Virus record (IMG/VR): IMGVR_UViG_3300031565_000035
Span: 1-57,923 of that record
Length of the DNA: 57,923 bases
From: a virus
Strand: one strand, 5' to 3'
Shown here: positions 1 to 6,993 of the stretch, piece after piece
Position numbering within the stretch: position 1 is the first letter of the stretch
How the letters are laid out: every line of letters starts with the position of its first letter
Notes under the pieces: model-generated
What the model was told of the DNA's origin: nothing
Databases searched by the model: none
What the model saw: the letters and a program-made list of their open reading frames with translations, nothing else
Made by a program: the position numbers and the translations under genes

Positions 1-66
1 ACAGCACAACGGGAAGTAAAGTACCGTCTCCTGTCGAACGATCTTGTACCAATCTCGGAATCGCAT
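1..66 (-). CDS. start of a small unknown protein, cut by the window edge
   Basis: An ATG at 66 overlaps the TAA stop of the gene upstream (TAATG), the same coupling used by several gene pairs in this window. The frame stays open for 22 codons to base 1 and would encode MRFRDWYKIVRQ followed by a hydrophobic stretch. The rest lies outside the window. If the molecule is circular and joins its right end here, the next codon would be TAG, giving a 22-residue peptide. Nothing recognisable; it may not be a gene. Confidence 0.35.
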   Translation of the reverse strand, partial: MRFRDWYKIVRQETVLYFPLCC

Positions 67-359
67 TACTTCACCCTCCCGATGATCTCGTCCACGTTGT
101 CCTTGAGAGCGCGGACAGCACCTGCTAGATACCGGCCCCAACTTGCTTGATACGTCCCGGTAATTCCGTCGCCAGTTGATTCCTGCTCGCACTCCTTCGC
201 TGCCGCCTCGATCACCGCCAGCGCGATGCGCTGCTGGTCGCGCTCCAAGGTGCGGGCGAGATGCGACATTTTATCGAACGCTTGTTCTGCTAGTTCGCTC
301 CCGGCAAACGGTCTGTCGCTCTTTACGAGCGCATCAGTACGCGGCGTGTCGGTAGTCAT
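66..359 (-). CDS. hypothetical phage protein with a TPRTDA-type N terminus
   Basis: 97 residues, soluble and helix-rich. It begins MTTDTPRTDALV and continues with a heptad-like helix (LARTLERDQQRIALAVIEAA). Short proteins with a TPRTD start and a following LERE-type helix are common in phages and prophages of Proteobacteria, with no known function. The ATG at 359 follows GAGGAAGCC, a good ribosome binding site, and overlaps the stop of the gene upstream by four bases (ATGA). It is the penultimate gene of the leftmost transcription unit. Confidence 0.75.
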   Translation of the reverse strand: MTTDTPRTDALVKSDRPFAGSELAEQAFDKMSHLARTLERDQQRIALAVIEAAAKECEQESTGDGITGTYQASWGRYLAGAVRALKDNVDEIIGRVK

Positions 360-946
360 GGCTTCCTCGCTGTGTCGATTGCGGCGTCCATGTTGTCCTG
401 TTCAACTACGCGCGATCTCCAATTTCCCCACGAATCCTGCTGATGAATCGTTACGAAGGGTTGCTCCATGTCGGGGTCAGCCCGATCCCGCAACCACCGA
501 TACCGCGCTGCGTCCTGCTGCGCCCCGGCAAGCTCGGCCTCAAGCTCCTCGGCGCGATCACGCCAGTAGGCGTACAGGTGTTTCCATTCCTTCGCGCTAA
601 CGGCGGGGTTCTCAAGCTCCTCGATGCGGACGGCAAATTTTCCTACAACAGACTCGGCTGTGGGGTCTGTTATGCGAACGGCTTTCACTAGCTCTGTCGT
701 ATCGTCGCTCGGCGTGCCGGTGGTCATGGCTTCGCCGGGAGTTTCGTAAGGCGGCTCAGGTTTGCGGCCGTCGTACTTTAGATAGTCAAGTTCAATCCAA
801 GATTGCGCAGGCTTGCTCATGGCTTCCTCCTGTAGGCCGCCTTCCATGAAGGGATCGCATGAGGCCGCAGGCGAGTGGGCTGCGAACATCTTTTTGCAGA
901 TCATATCGGGCCGGTGCCCTTCCCCGCAGTAACGGCAGTTGGTCAT
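356..946 (-). CDS. hypothetical protein with zinc-ribbon-like N terminus and RYRWLRD motif
   Basis: 196 residues from the ATG at 946, which has GGAGATAATACAC upstream. The N terminus has a possible metal-binding knuckle (CRYCGEGH, then further Cys residues). The C-terminal half carries AARYRWLRDRAD and ends DAAIDTARKP, a signature frequent in small accessory proteins of proteobacterial phages, function unknown. A very strong ribosome binding site (AGGAGGAAGCC) sits before an internal ATG at 820, and another internal start at 727 reads MTTGTPSDD, much like the start of the next gene (MTTDTPRTD). The long frame could therefore be a fusion, or several nested products may be made. Start choice is uncertain; the coding frame is not. 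Confidence 0.65.
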   Translation of the reverse strand: MTNCRYCGEGHRPDMICKKMFAAHSPAASCDPFMEGGLQEEAMSKPAQSWIELDYLKYDGRKPEPPYETPGEAMTTGTPSDDTTELVKAVRITDPTAESVVGKFAVRIEELENPAVSAKEWKHLYAYWRDRAEELEAELAGAQQDAARYRWLRDRADPDMEQPFVTIHQQDSWGNWRSRVVEQDNMDAAIDTARKP

Positions 947-951
947 GTGTA

Positions 952-1089
952 TTATCTCCAAGGCCAGGAAGAGAAGTAAAACCAAAACGGGCGAGTGTTG
1001 AACTCTATGCAGGAGTGTAGCATCCCCAGAAAGAGGAAGAAGCCACACAGACCTATTACCCACATAGTTATCTCCACCCGTTTGGTCAT
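952..1089 (-). CDS. small single-pass membrane protein
   Basis: 45 residues with one hydrophobic helix (MWVIGLCGFFLFLGMLHSCI) and an aromatic, arginine-ending tail. The frame extends upstream to 1224 without a stop, but the ATG at 1089 gives the most sensible product; its ribosome binding site is weak, so the start is uncertain. It ends just before the next gene's ribosome binding site. One of five or more tiny membrane proteins in the early-type regions of this genome; no family recognised. Confidence 0.4.
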   Translation of the reverse strand: MTKRVEITMWVIGLCGFFLFLGMLHSCIEFNTRPFWFYFSSWPWR

Positions 1090-1108
1090 ATCAGCAGGGT
1101 CTAAAGCC

Positions 1109-1273
1109 TCAACCCTTGGTTTCGGTTTTGGTACCATCTTTGCGTTTGGTGTCTTTATCCTTATCCCCGTCTGCAAGAACTGTACCAGAAAGAACGGCGA
1201 GACCGACGACGATGAGGATGACAATTAGCCAATTGATGATGCTGTAGGCCTTTGGTAGAAAGATATTGCGCAT
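1109..1273 (-). CDS. small single-pass membrane protein with charged tail
   Basis: 54 residues: a short basic N terminus, one transmembrane helix (INWLIVILIVVGLAVLSG), then a lysine/aspartate-rich tail (DGDKDKDTKRKDG). The ATG at 1273 follows the upstream stop by one base (TAACATG), with AAGGACAAG as ribosome binding site. Likely an inner-membrane peptide with a charged C terminus. Function unknown. Confidence 0.55.
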   Translation of the reverse strand: MRNIFLPKAYSIINWLIVILIVVGLAVLSGTVLADGDKDKDTKRKDGTKTETKG

Positions 1274-1274
1274 G

Positions 1275-1838
1275 TTACTTGTCCTTCTTGGCTCCGGTTG
1301 CGTAGAGGCGGATAGTACAACGCATCGGACGTTCGATGTGCGTAAGCACTCTTCCACCCAGTTTGATACCGAGATCCATGAGAGGTCCGAGCCGCTGTGC
1401 TTCGTCCTTCTGCACAAAGCCGACTAGGTAGCCACCACAATGAACGGCGATAGCATTCGGATCGAAGCGGTTGTCGGGCTCGCGCGTGAGATCCACCCGA
1501 GCACCAATCTGCATTAAACCGTCAACACGAGCGTCGAACATTGAGTGGTAGTAGCCTCCGACAATTTCCAGATGCCCGAGGAACTTCCACTTGCTGCGAC
1601 GTTCGACCTCGCTGATGTCAGAACGACCACCAATGAAGCGATCTGTGGTAGTATCTTCGATCCCGAACCTCTTTAGAAAAACCGCGAGAACACGTTCCTC
1701 GAGGCTCTTAAACGAGACCTTGTGAACGGTGCTAGTGGTACCAGCCCCAGCCTTCCGTTTAGCGTGAAACTTCTTCAGGCTCTTCCCTCGAGTAAGGTCG
1801 CCTCTCTTTTGTGCGGCTGTACGCCTCTTTCCTTTCAT
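1275..1838 (-). CDS. HIRAN-domain protein
   Basis: 187 residues. A basic N-terminal third (KGKRRTAAQKRGDLTRG) is followed at about residues 85-170 by a HIRAN-like domain, recognisable from LTREPDNRFDPNAIAV and YLVGFVQKDEAQRLGPLM. In known families HIRAN binds DNA ends or damaged DNA and is often fused to helicases such as HLTF; stand-alone copies occur in phages and bacteria. The ATG at 1838 has CCGGAGATAACC upstream. Its likely job is DNA binding or repair, but no catalytic domain is visible. HIRAN assignment is fairly confident from the EPDNxxDPNAI signature. Confidence 0.75.
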   Translation of the reverse strand: MKGKRRTAAQKRGDLTRGKSLKKFHAKRKAGAGTTSTVHKVSFKSLEERVLAVFLKRFGIEDTTTDRFIGGRSDISEVERRSKWKFLGHLEIVGGYYHSMFDARVDGLMQIGARVDLTREPDNRFDPNAIAVHCGGYLVGFVQKDEAQRLGPLMDLGIKLGGRVLTHIERPMRCTIRLYATGAKKDK

Positions 1839-1854
1839 GGTTATCTCCGGTTAA

Positions 1855-1983
1855 CTACGCACTATAAACACTGTCGTTTGCTGCAGGGAGTTTACAGATT
1901 ACCCCAGGTATAGGACCCCACAGAGCTCCTAGTACCTTCTGTACAGGTTGAGTACTAAGCCACCATCCAATGATCTTAGTCAT
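1855..1983 (-). CDS. 42-residue unknown protein
   Basis: Starts with an ATG overlapping the stop of the upstream gene (TGATG at 1981-1985) and ends with TAG at 1855. It encodes MTKIIGWWLSTQPVQKV and a further 25 residues rich in Gly, Pro and hydrophobics. Translational coupling is the main support; there is no recognisable family. It fills what would otherwise be an unexplained 144-base gap. Confidence 0.4.
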   Translation of the reverse strand: MTKIIGWWLSTQPVQKVLGALWGPIPGVICKLPAANDSVYSA

Positions 1984-2348
1984 CAGTCGAACCTCATCCC
2001 AATAGCTAGCACGGCCACCCCATAGATGTACCGTAGCTCGTTGCGACCCCTGGAAGCCATCATAGTAGCCTCCCGATTGATCTCTTGGGCGGAGTCAATT
2101 GAACGCTCAGGGAAATGAGCCAGCTGTCCTGTTCGACCATCCTCGAGATATACCTGGACAAGCTGTATCGCCAGATCATCCGGAGGGGGTCCATTAGGCT
2201 GGTTGAGAATAGTTCGTAGCTCCCTCGTAGCTATAAGGTCGCGTAGCTCTTCAGCTGGTCTGTAGTCGGGATAGAGAACTAGGATGCCTCGCTCTGGGGC
2301 GTCGATCTCGAAAAGCCCCTTGGGTACGTCGTCTAGTTCATCGGCCAT
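1983..2348 (-). CDS. hypothetical protein
   Basis: 121 residues, acidic, soluble, beginning MADELDDVPKGLFEIDAPE. A central part resembles a small alpha/beta domain (AIQLVQVYLEDGRTGQ), but I recognise no family. The ATG at 2348 follows GAGGTAACAGC and is the first gene downstream of the promoter at 2373-2417, so it heads the leftmost transcription unit with the HIRAN gene and the small membrane proteins. Confidence 0.7.
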   Translation of the reverse strand: MADELDDVPKGLFEIDAPERGILVLYPDYRPAEELRDLIATRELRTILNQPNGPPPDDLAIQLVQVYLEDGRTGQLAHFPERSIDSAQEINREATMMASRGRNELRYIYGVAVLAIGMRFD

Positions 2349-2372
2349 GCTGTTACCTCAGCTTATACATCC

Positions 2373-2417
2373 ATTATATAGCAACCATCATCGGTTACTC
2401 AAGAGGCATCTGATGGT
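2373..2417 (-). promoter_or_regulatory. strong sigma70-like phage promoter with ACCATCA element
   Basis: Read on the minus strand: ACCATCA (2417-2411), 8 bases, TTGAGT (-35, 2402-2397), 18 bases, TATAAT (-10, 2378-2373). Same layout as the promoters at 5840, 10339, 15913, 19610 and 57182. It overlaps the end of the DNA ligase gene and should drive transcription of 2348 down to the left edge. Confidence 0.8.
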
Positions 2418-3358
2418 ACAATCATATCCGTGTCCATATCGATCATGTCACGGAAGCCCTGGAAACTAGGCTGACGTGGTAGATCCTTGGTACCATACGG
2501 TTTGTAACGGTACTTCACGATCTCCCCGAAGAACTTCTGGGGCAGCCGCCACATCTCTTCCCGGAGTGCCATATCGAACCCGGTGCCTATCTTAAACTCA
2601 TCACCGGTTTTCAAGTCCCGAACAACAAGGGCTCCGACAGCCTCCTTGAGGACCTTACCTTCCTTCTTAGACGACCGCTTCGTGTAACCCAGAGCATCCT
2701 CAATAGCCTCGTTTTCGTTGCCCTCCAGTTGCTCGTAGCTAATGATCGTTGCTTCGCCGGTTTTCCACCTGGCTAGCTTAACGAGGAAGCCCTGGTTCAA
2801 CGTCGAACGCCCCTGCTTGTAAGGAGCATCAGGACGACGCATGATGAGACCTTCGTGCCCATTACGTAGGGCGTCTTCCTCGAGACGTAGTATGCCATCT
2901 AAGTCGTAGGCCATGATCTGTTCGACTAATTCTACCGGAAACTCGGAGTCGTCGTTGTACTCCAGGATTTCCTTTAGGGCCTCAAGACGGCTTATGTAGG
3001 GTGTATCAAAGTTCCCAGGCTCCATCCGGTCGAATACCTTGAAGATCAAGGGGTCCGTACACTTATGGGTCATCACGGATGAATAGGTATCGTGGTAGAT
3101 CGTTCGACCAGTTTGCTCGGGTACCAGCAGCTCGCCATCGAACCCCTCGAACTCCGGCATCGCGAAGTGGTATTGGGCGAACTGTGATGGAATAGGTTTC
3201 ATCGTTCGACTGACCAAAACCCCATTCCTGACGATAGCCCGAATACCGTCGAGCTTAGTCGAGCACAACAATGGGTAGTGCTTGAGCTTCTCCAGAACCT
3301 CAAGGTCTACAGGAGTCTCAGCTGCCAACAACGGCCGAAAGGGTTTAGAGTCGGCCAT
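2399..3358 (-). CDS. ATP-dependent DNA ligase
   Basis: 319 residues. The adenylation motif I is KLDGIRA near residue 38 (the Lys accepts AMP), followed by later nucleotidyltransferase motifs FEGFDGELLV and EGLIMRRPD and a C-terminal OB-like part. It would seal nicks in phage DNA during replication and repair, using ATP rather than NAD. The length is typical of small phage ligases with only the adenylation and OB domains. The start at 3358 overlaps the end of the upstream gene by 14 bases. Confidence 0.9.
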   Translation of the reverse strand: MADSKPFRPLLAAETPVDLEVLEKLKHYPLLCSTKLDGIRAIVRNGVLVSRTMKPIPSQFAQYHFAMPEFEGFDGELLVPEQTGRTIYHDTYSSVMTHKCTDPLIFKVFDRMEPGNFDTPYISRLEALKEILEYNDDSEFPVELVEQIMAYDLDGILRLEEDALRNGHEGLIMRRPDAPYKQGRSTLNQGFLVKLARWKTGEATIISYEQLEGNENEAIEDALGYTKRSSKKEGKVLKEAVGALVVRDLKTGDEFKIGTGFDMALREEMWRLPQKFFGEIVKYRYKPYGTKDLPRQPSFQGFRDMIDMDTDMIVPSDAS

Positions 3359-3686
3359 TACGACTCCCAGCTACGAAGGAGAACTGAAGCTGTGCCCAGG
3401 AGTAGTGTTTCATGATATGCTCCCACATCAGCTGAGTCAGCTGTACATTACGCTGCTCTATCACGAGCACCCCGAAAGGCCCTGTATGATGTCTGTAGAA
3501 GAAGTCCGTACCAACCGGAATGAAAGCGGTTATCCGCTCCTTATCCCCGTCGGCGAGAGTGTGCCGATCCATAGAGGGACAGGTTATAGCGATGAGGCAG
3601 TCCCCCTCGATATGGAGGTCACACTCCATGGCAGAAGCATGACTCTCATCGATAATAATCCCACCGGTTTTCAGACAATATGGCAT
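3345..3686 (-). CDS. hypothetical protein
   Basis: 113 residues, MPYCLKTGGIIIDESHASAM onward, mixed alpha/beta, with no transmembrane segment or recognisable motif. The start is supported by a consensus ribosome binding site (AGGAGGTCAAACGCC) and the end overlaps the ligase start by 14 bases, so the two are probably co-translated. Function unknown. Confidence 0.65.
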   Translation of the reverse strand: MPYCLKTGGIIIDESHASAMECDLHIEGDCLIAITCPSMDRHTLADGDKERITAFIPVGTDFFYRHHTGPFGVLVIEQRNVQLTQLMWEHIMKHYSWAQLQFSFVAGSRNGRL

Positions 3687-3704
3687 GGCGTTTGACCTCC
3701 TAGG

Positions 3705-4214
3705 TCACTGATAGACTACTAGGTCGTAAGACCCATCTGGGTAAATGATGATGTGGGGTAGGTAGAGCCCCCTTGCATATCGAATAGTAGCCCAAGTACC
3801 TGATCCTCGCTGCTCTTCGACCACACTCTTGGGTACTGCCAACAGTAGACTAGACTCGAACACTATCCTCTTGTTGCGTTCAAGGTAAGGTAGAGGAGTA
3901 CGCTCTTCTCCGCCTGTACAGGTACGAGCCATCTGGCTCTTATCAGTAGGTGGATGTTTAACTATCGCCACCTGATTGTTCATAGCGATAGCATGAGCAG
4001 CCTCATCGGCCCCTACACAGCATCCGTGGTGTATCTCCGCAGCTATCGGTATGAACTCGACCATCCTAGCAGCCTGTTCTCCTGTAGGGATCTCGCGAGT
4101 GCCAGTAAACCCAAGGATCTCGTCACTAAGCAGCATATCAAGATGGACAGCAACACCAACAGGACGCGGCTCATCAGCTCCAACGCTGTAGTACATTCGC
4201 TTATCACGTGCCAT
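3705..4214 (-). CDS. SLOG (DprA/LOG-like) Rossmann-fold protein
   Basis: 169 residues. GFTGTREIPTGEQ near residue 35, the loop HHGCCVGADEAAHAIA, and the later RNKRIVFESSLLLAVPK and GSGTWATIRYARG segments match the SLOG superfamily (Smf/DprA, YAcAr), a Rossmann-like fold that binds nucleotides or nucleotide-derived ligands. In bacteria, SLOG domains act in DNA uptake (DprA), cytokinin-type phosphoribohydrolases, and as sensors in antiviral systems. The phage copy could bind or destroy a nucleotide signal or handle DNA; the sequence does not decide. Strong ribosome binding site GGAGGAGCAACC before the ATG at 4214; overlaps its upstream neighbour by 11 bases. Confidence 0.65.
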   Translation of the reverse strand: MARDKRMYYSVGADEPRPVGVAVHLDMLLSDEILGFTGTREIPTGEQAARMVEFIPIAAEIHHGCCVGADEAAHAIAMNNQVAIVKHPPTDKSQMARTCTGGEERTPLPYLERNKRIVFESSLLLAVPKSVVEEQRGSGTWATIRYARGLYLPHIIIYPDGSYDLVVYQ

Positions 4215-4731
4215 GGTTGCTCCTCCGACGGCGAAGTAATTCGGTGTTGAGCATATCTAGGAAGCGCACCAGCTCAGGTCTCGTTACCTTCGGATCGACC
4301 TTACGTCTCCTAGCAGATGTTAGTCGTCTTTGTAGGTTAGTTCGGAGGTACCGCAGATCCGAGTAGGTCCACGTGGGCATCTGCATATCATTCCGTACAA
4401 GTTCCCAATCCCACTTCTTGAGGGTGTCTAGAGGCCTTTCCTGGTGCTCTAGACTCAACAGGTCTCGAGAAGCTACCACTAATGGCTTAGTGTCCGGAGG
4501 ATCTCTTCCTAGAGCAGCTCCTTGACCATACCCGAGGAGAACGGCATTGAGGCAGTTGAGGGCTCTCCAGATCCGCTCAGGCGAGTTTTTCCCGATGAAC
4601 CCCAGATCGACGTAGACACTTAGCCGTTCTAGATTGGTAGATATGCCGGACCTCATAGTCCAACCACCTACCATCTGCAACCGCAGCAACTGCCACGGGA
4701 CGTCGTACAAACACTCTCGGTCGTATCTCAC
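4204..4731 (-). CDS. hypothetical basic protein
   Basis: 175 residues with a strongly basic C-terminal half (LRYLRTNLQRRLTSARRRK, and RRRRSNHGT at the end), suggesting nucleic acid binding. The GTG at 4731 overlaps the upstream stop (GTGA). An internal ATG at 4656 has a better ribosome binding site (AGGTGG), so the true product may be 25 residues shorter. No recognised domain. Confidence 0.6.
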   Translation of the reverse strand: MRYDRECLYDVPWQLLRLQMVGGWTMRSGISTNLERLSVYVDLGFIGKNSPERIWRALNCLNAVLLGYGQGAALGRDPPDTKPLVVASRDLLSLEHQERPLDTLKKWDWELVRNDMQMPTWTYSDLRYLRTNLQRRLTSARRRKVDPKVTRPELVRFLDMLNTELLRRRRSNHGT

Positions 4732-5375
4732 TCGGTAGTCTTCTTGGCTGCCCTACGCATATCGTCGATGACCTTCGGCGTTCTTACAAGACGACCCTTA
4801 GGGACGTATCCAGAATCATGTAGCGGCTTTGGAGGTTCACGTCCGTAAATCATACCGACAAAGGCCTCCGCCCACATTTGGGTAGCCATTTGATGCTCGG
4901 CCGTGACCAAGTTCTGATCAACAGTCCAAGCTACGGTACGTAGGATAGCTCCTGCTCTAGTCAGAAGTTCCCGCGATCGGATAAGAGGGAAGAAGCTTAC
5001 AGCCTTACCTCGTGCTGCATTCCGGATCGTTGGAACGGAACAGCAGATGGCTGCGATAGGCTGGAGGGGTGCATTGGCAGCCTCTACTAGCCCTAGGACA
5101 TGGTTATCCTTCCAGTAGGCCTCTGTATCTCCCATGTTACCGGAGACAAGCATAAGAGCTCCGAACTTCGAGGTCATCTCCGAAGGATCGACATCCCAGA
5201 CCTTCCGTTCGAGTACATTGGGTTGCCCCGTAACTTCGTCCTCGATGTATTTTGCCTGGGATACAACCTCGAATTCTAGGCCTGCCTCCTGCATAACACC
5301 GAGAGCAGTCCAGAGTTCATGCCCATTATATCTACGGGCACAAACTACCAACACCTTGGTAGGATCAGCAGACAT
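4728..5375 (-). CDS. DJ-1/PfpI-like (class I glutamine amidotransferase fold) protein
   Basis: 215 residues. The N terminus VLVVCARRYNGHELWTALG, then AGLEFEVVSQ, then ALMLVSGNMGDTEAYW, and the nucleophile-elbow-like PIAAICCSVP follow the order of DJ-1/PfpI proteins, where the Cys in AIC is catalytic. Characterised members include deglycase/glyoxalase-type enzymes, proteases and isonitrile hydratase. It lies in the same region as the preQ0 genes and one gene from QueE, so a role in tailoring the nitrile-bearing base is an attractive but unproven idea. Its start directly follows the upstream stop (TAGATG). Confidence 0.6.
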   Translation of the reverse strand: MSADPTKVLVVCARRYNGHELWTALGVMQEAGLEFEVVSQAKYIEDEVTGQPNVLERKVWDVDPSEMTSKFGALMLVSGNMGDTEAYWKDNHVLGLVEAANAPLQPIAAICCSVPTIRNAARGKAVSFFPLIRSRELLTRAGAILRTVAWTVDQNLVTAEHQMATQMWAEAFVGMIYGREPPKPLHDSGYVPKGRLVRTPKVIDDMRRAAKKTTE

Positions 5376-5801
5376 CTACTTACCTACCTGATCCTTCTCA
5401 ACAGCGAAGCGGGTCTTCACCTCGCTTGCATTGATTGGCGTCGCCCCAGGGTGCTCGATCTCGACCACATTAGAGGAACCACCCAAAGCACGAACAGCTT
5501 TCGAGTAGTCCTCAATGGTACCTTGACTAGCGATCTCATTGGTCTCGGAGTCAATATCCGTTCTGGCCAAATAGATCTGCCCCGATCGGGTTATCAACTT
5601 GATCGGCAAACCATGTGAGCGGATATACGATCCCAAGCACGACGTCAGTCCTTGCATGGACTGCTGCATCCCTGTGCGATCGACCATAACGAGCCTCTCG
5701 TTGGTCTCCAGGAACGACTTGAGTAAGGGATATGACACACGCCCTCTGCGACCTTCTCGAATGTCCGGAAAGTCGTCCGGATTAACGGGTACTAGTTTCA
5801 T
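5376..5801 (-). CDS. hypothetical protein
   Basis: 141 residues, MKLVPVNPDDFPDIREGRRG onward. The central part LVMVDRTGMQQSMQGLTSCLGS then LPIKLITRSGQIYLARTD suggests a compact alpha/beta domain of the kind seen in small phage regulators, but I cannot name a family. Good ribosome binding site (AAAGGAAGTTCTT). First gene after the promoter at 5840-5884. Confidence 0.65.
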   Translation of the reverse strand: MKLVPVNPDDFPDIREGRRGRVSYPLLKSFLETNERLVMVDRTGMQQSMQGLTSCLGSYIRSHGLPIKLITRSGQIYLARTDIDSETNEIASQGTIEDYSKAVRALGGSSNVVEIEHPGATPINASEVKTRFAVEKDQVGK

Positions 5802-5839
5802 AAGAACTTCCTTTCGAAAACACTTGTGAACTTAATAAC

Positions 5840-5884
5840 ATTATACATCAACCACAAGGGGTTCCGCAAGAGTCTAATGATGGT
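5840..5884 (-). promoter_or_regulatory. strong sigma70-like phage promoter with ACCATCA element
   Basis: Minus-strand order: ACCATCA (5884-5878), 8 bases, TTGCGG (5869-5864), 18 bases, TATAAT (5845-5840). It sits in the gap between QueE and the gene starting at 5801, and should drive the 5801-to-2399 unit (DJ-1-like, SLOG-like, ligase). Confidence 0.78.
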
Positions 5885-5894
5885 CGACCTCGAT

Positions 5895-6692
5895 TTAGGG
5901 AAGCTTAAGGTACTTATGCATTTGGAGGCTCACTCGGTAGCCATGCGCCATAGCAATAGCTCCGCAAGCAATAATGTTCTCCTCCGACCGCCCTTCGTTC
6001 CGAGCCTTCGAAGTGACCATTTGGTCCGTACCAGAAACTCCTATAGTGGCAACAGGAATCTTAGCGACGGCATATTCCTCACAAGGCTGGAGCCAAATAG
6101 TGTCGGAGTCCTTAGTGGGCCTGTACAGCGATAGCTTCTTCCCTTCCTCCTGGGTCGAGTAGTCAGGTAGACCATCGATCTCGTTGTTCTGGCCTTTACG
6201 GACAAGGTACTTCCAGTCTGTACACCACCTAGCGACGTTATCATCCACCTTACCCGTCTTAGGGGAGCACACAAGAGTCAGCCTCCCTTGATGGATCAAC
6301 TCCTCTAGGCCAGGAACCCAAAGAGTACCAGCGGTCTCGATTTGGATATCCCAGCCCATAGTAGCGGCCAACACACAAAGAGGCAGAATGTTCTGGCGCA
6401 GCGGCTCACCACCTGTAATGACTATCAGCTTGGTGTTGACCTTGATCATTGCAGTCCTCTCGATGGACTCCATGATCCTATGCGGATCCATCTTAAGGCG
6501 CCGCGTCTCGAAGTCTGTGTCGCAGAAGTAGCACCGTAGATTGCAGCCCCACAGCCGGAGAAAGATACAAGGCTGTCCAGAGAAAGGACCCTCTCCTTGA
6601 ATGGTGGGGAAGATTTCATGGACATCGAGAGTTCCTACGTCTGGTTGGTCTAGACGCAGATCCTGTTTTCGAACGGGATTTGTACCAAACAT
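5895..6692 (-). CDS. queE: 7-carboxy-7-deazaguanine synthase (radical SAM)
   Basis: 265 residues. QueE converts 6-carboxytetrahydropterin to 7-carboxy-7-deazaguanine, the third step of preQ0 synthesis, using a 4Fe-4S cluster and S-adenosylmethionine. The radical SAM motif is WGCNLRCYFCDTD (Cys 50, 54 and 57, CX3CX2C). The N-terminal FPTIQGEGPFSGQPCIFLRL is the classic QueE lead-in and VITGGEPLRQN follows. The ATG at 6692 with AGGGGC upstream is preferred over an in-frame GTG at 6698 that overlaps the preceding stop. It is separated from the other preQ0 genes by the DNA polymerase gene. Confidence 0.93.
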   Translation of the reverse strand: MFGTNPVRKQDLRLDQPDVGTLDVHEIFPTIQGEGPFSGQPCIFLRLWGCNLRCYFCDTDFETRRLKMDPHRIMESIERTAMIKVNTKLIVITGGEPLRQNILPLCVLAATMGWDIQIETAGTLWVPGLEELIHQGRLTLVCSPKTGKVDDNVARWCTDWKYLVRKGQNNEIDGLPDYSTQEEGKKLSLYRPTKDSDTIWLQPCEEYAVAKIPVATIGVSGTDQMVTSKARNEGRSEENIIACGAIAMAHGYRVSLQMHKYLKLP

Positions 6693-6697
6693 GACCA

Positions 6698-6973
6698 CTA
6701 GCCCCTGCGCGGGAGTTCAACTACGTTATCAACAGGCGAGACGTTTGTGCAGACAATAGCATCAAGCAGCTTGTAACAACGAGTTGCCAATCGAGTCCCT
6801 GTTCGCTTCTTGGTTGCCTCCATAGCACACTCGCGTAACAGCTTGATAGCTCGCTCAACCGACATCTTCTCACTCTTCGCGAGGTCATGGTCTTGCCAGC
6901 AACGATGTACGTAGAGATACGTCTCCAGTTCAGGAACAAGATCAGGGATAGAAACAAGGTCATCCGTCTTCAT
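6698..6973 (-). CDS. hypothetical protein
   Basis: 91 residues, helical, MKTDDLVSIPDLVPELETYL onward. The middle (KMSVERAIKLLRECAMEATKK) is an amphipathic helix. There is no recognisable domain. It sits between the DNA polymerase and QueE in one transcription unit; the ATG is at 6973. It may be an accessory to replication or base synthesis by position only. Confidence 0.6.
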   Translation of the reverse strand: MKTDDLVSIPDLVPELETYLYVHRCWQDHDLAKSEKMSVERAIKLLRECAMEATKKRTGTRLATRCYKLLDAIVCTNVSPVDNVVELPRRG

Positions 6974-6993
6974 GTGGCTCTGCCTTCAGTTAG

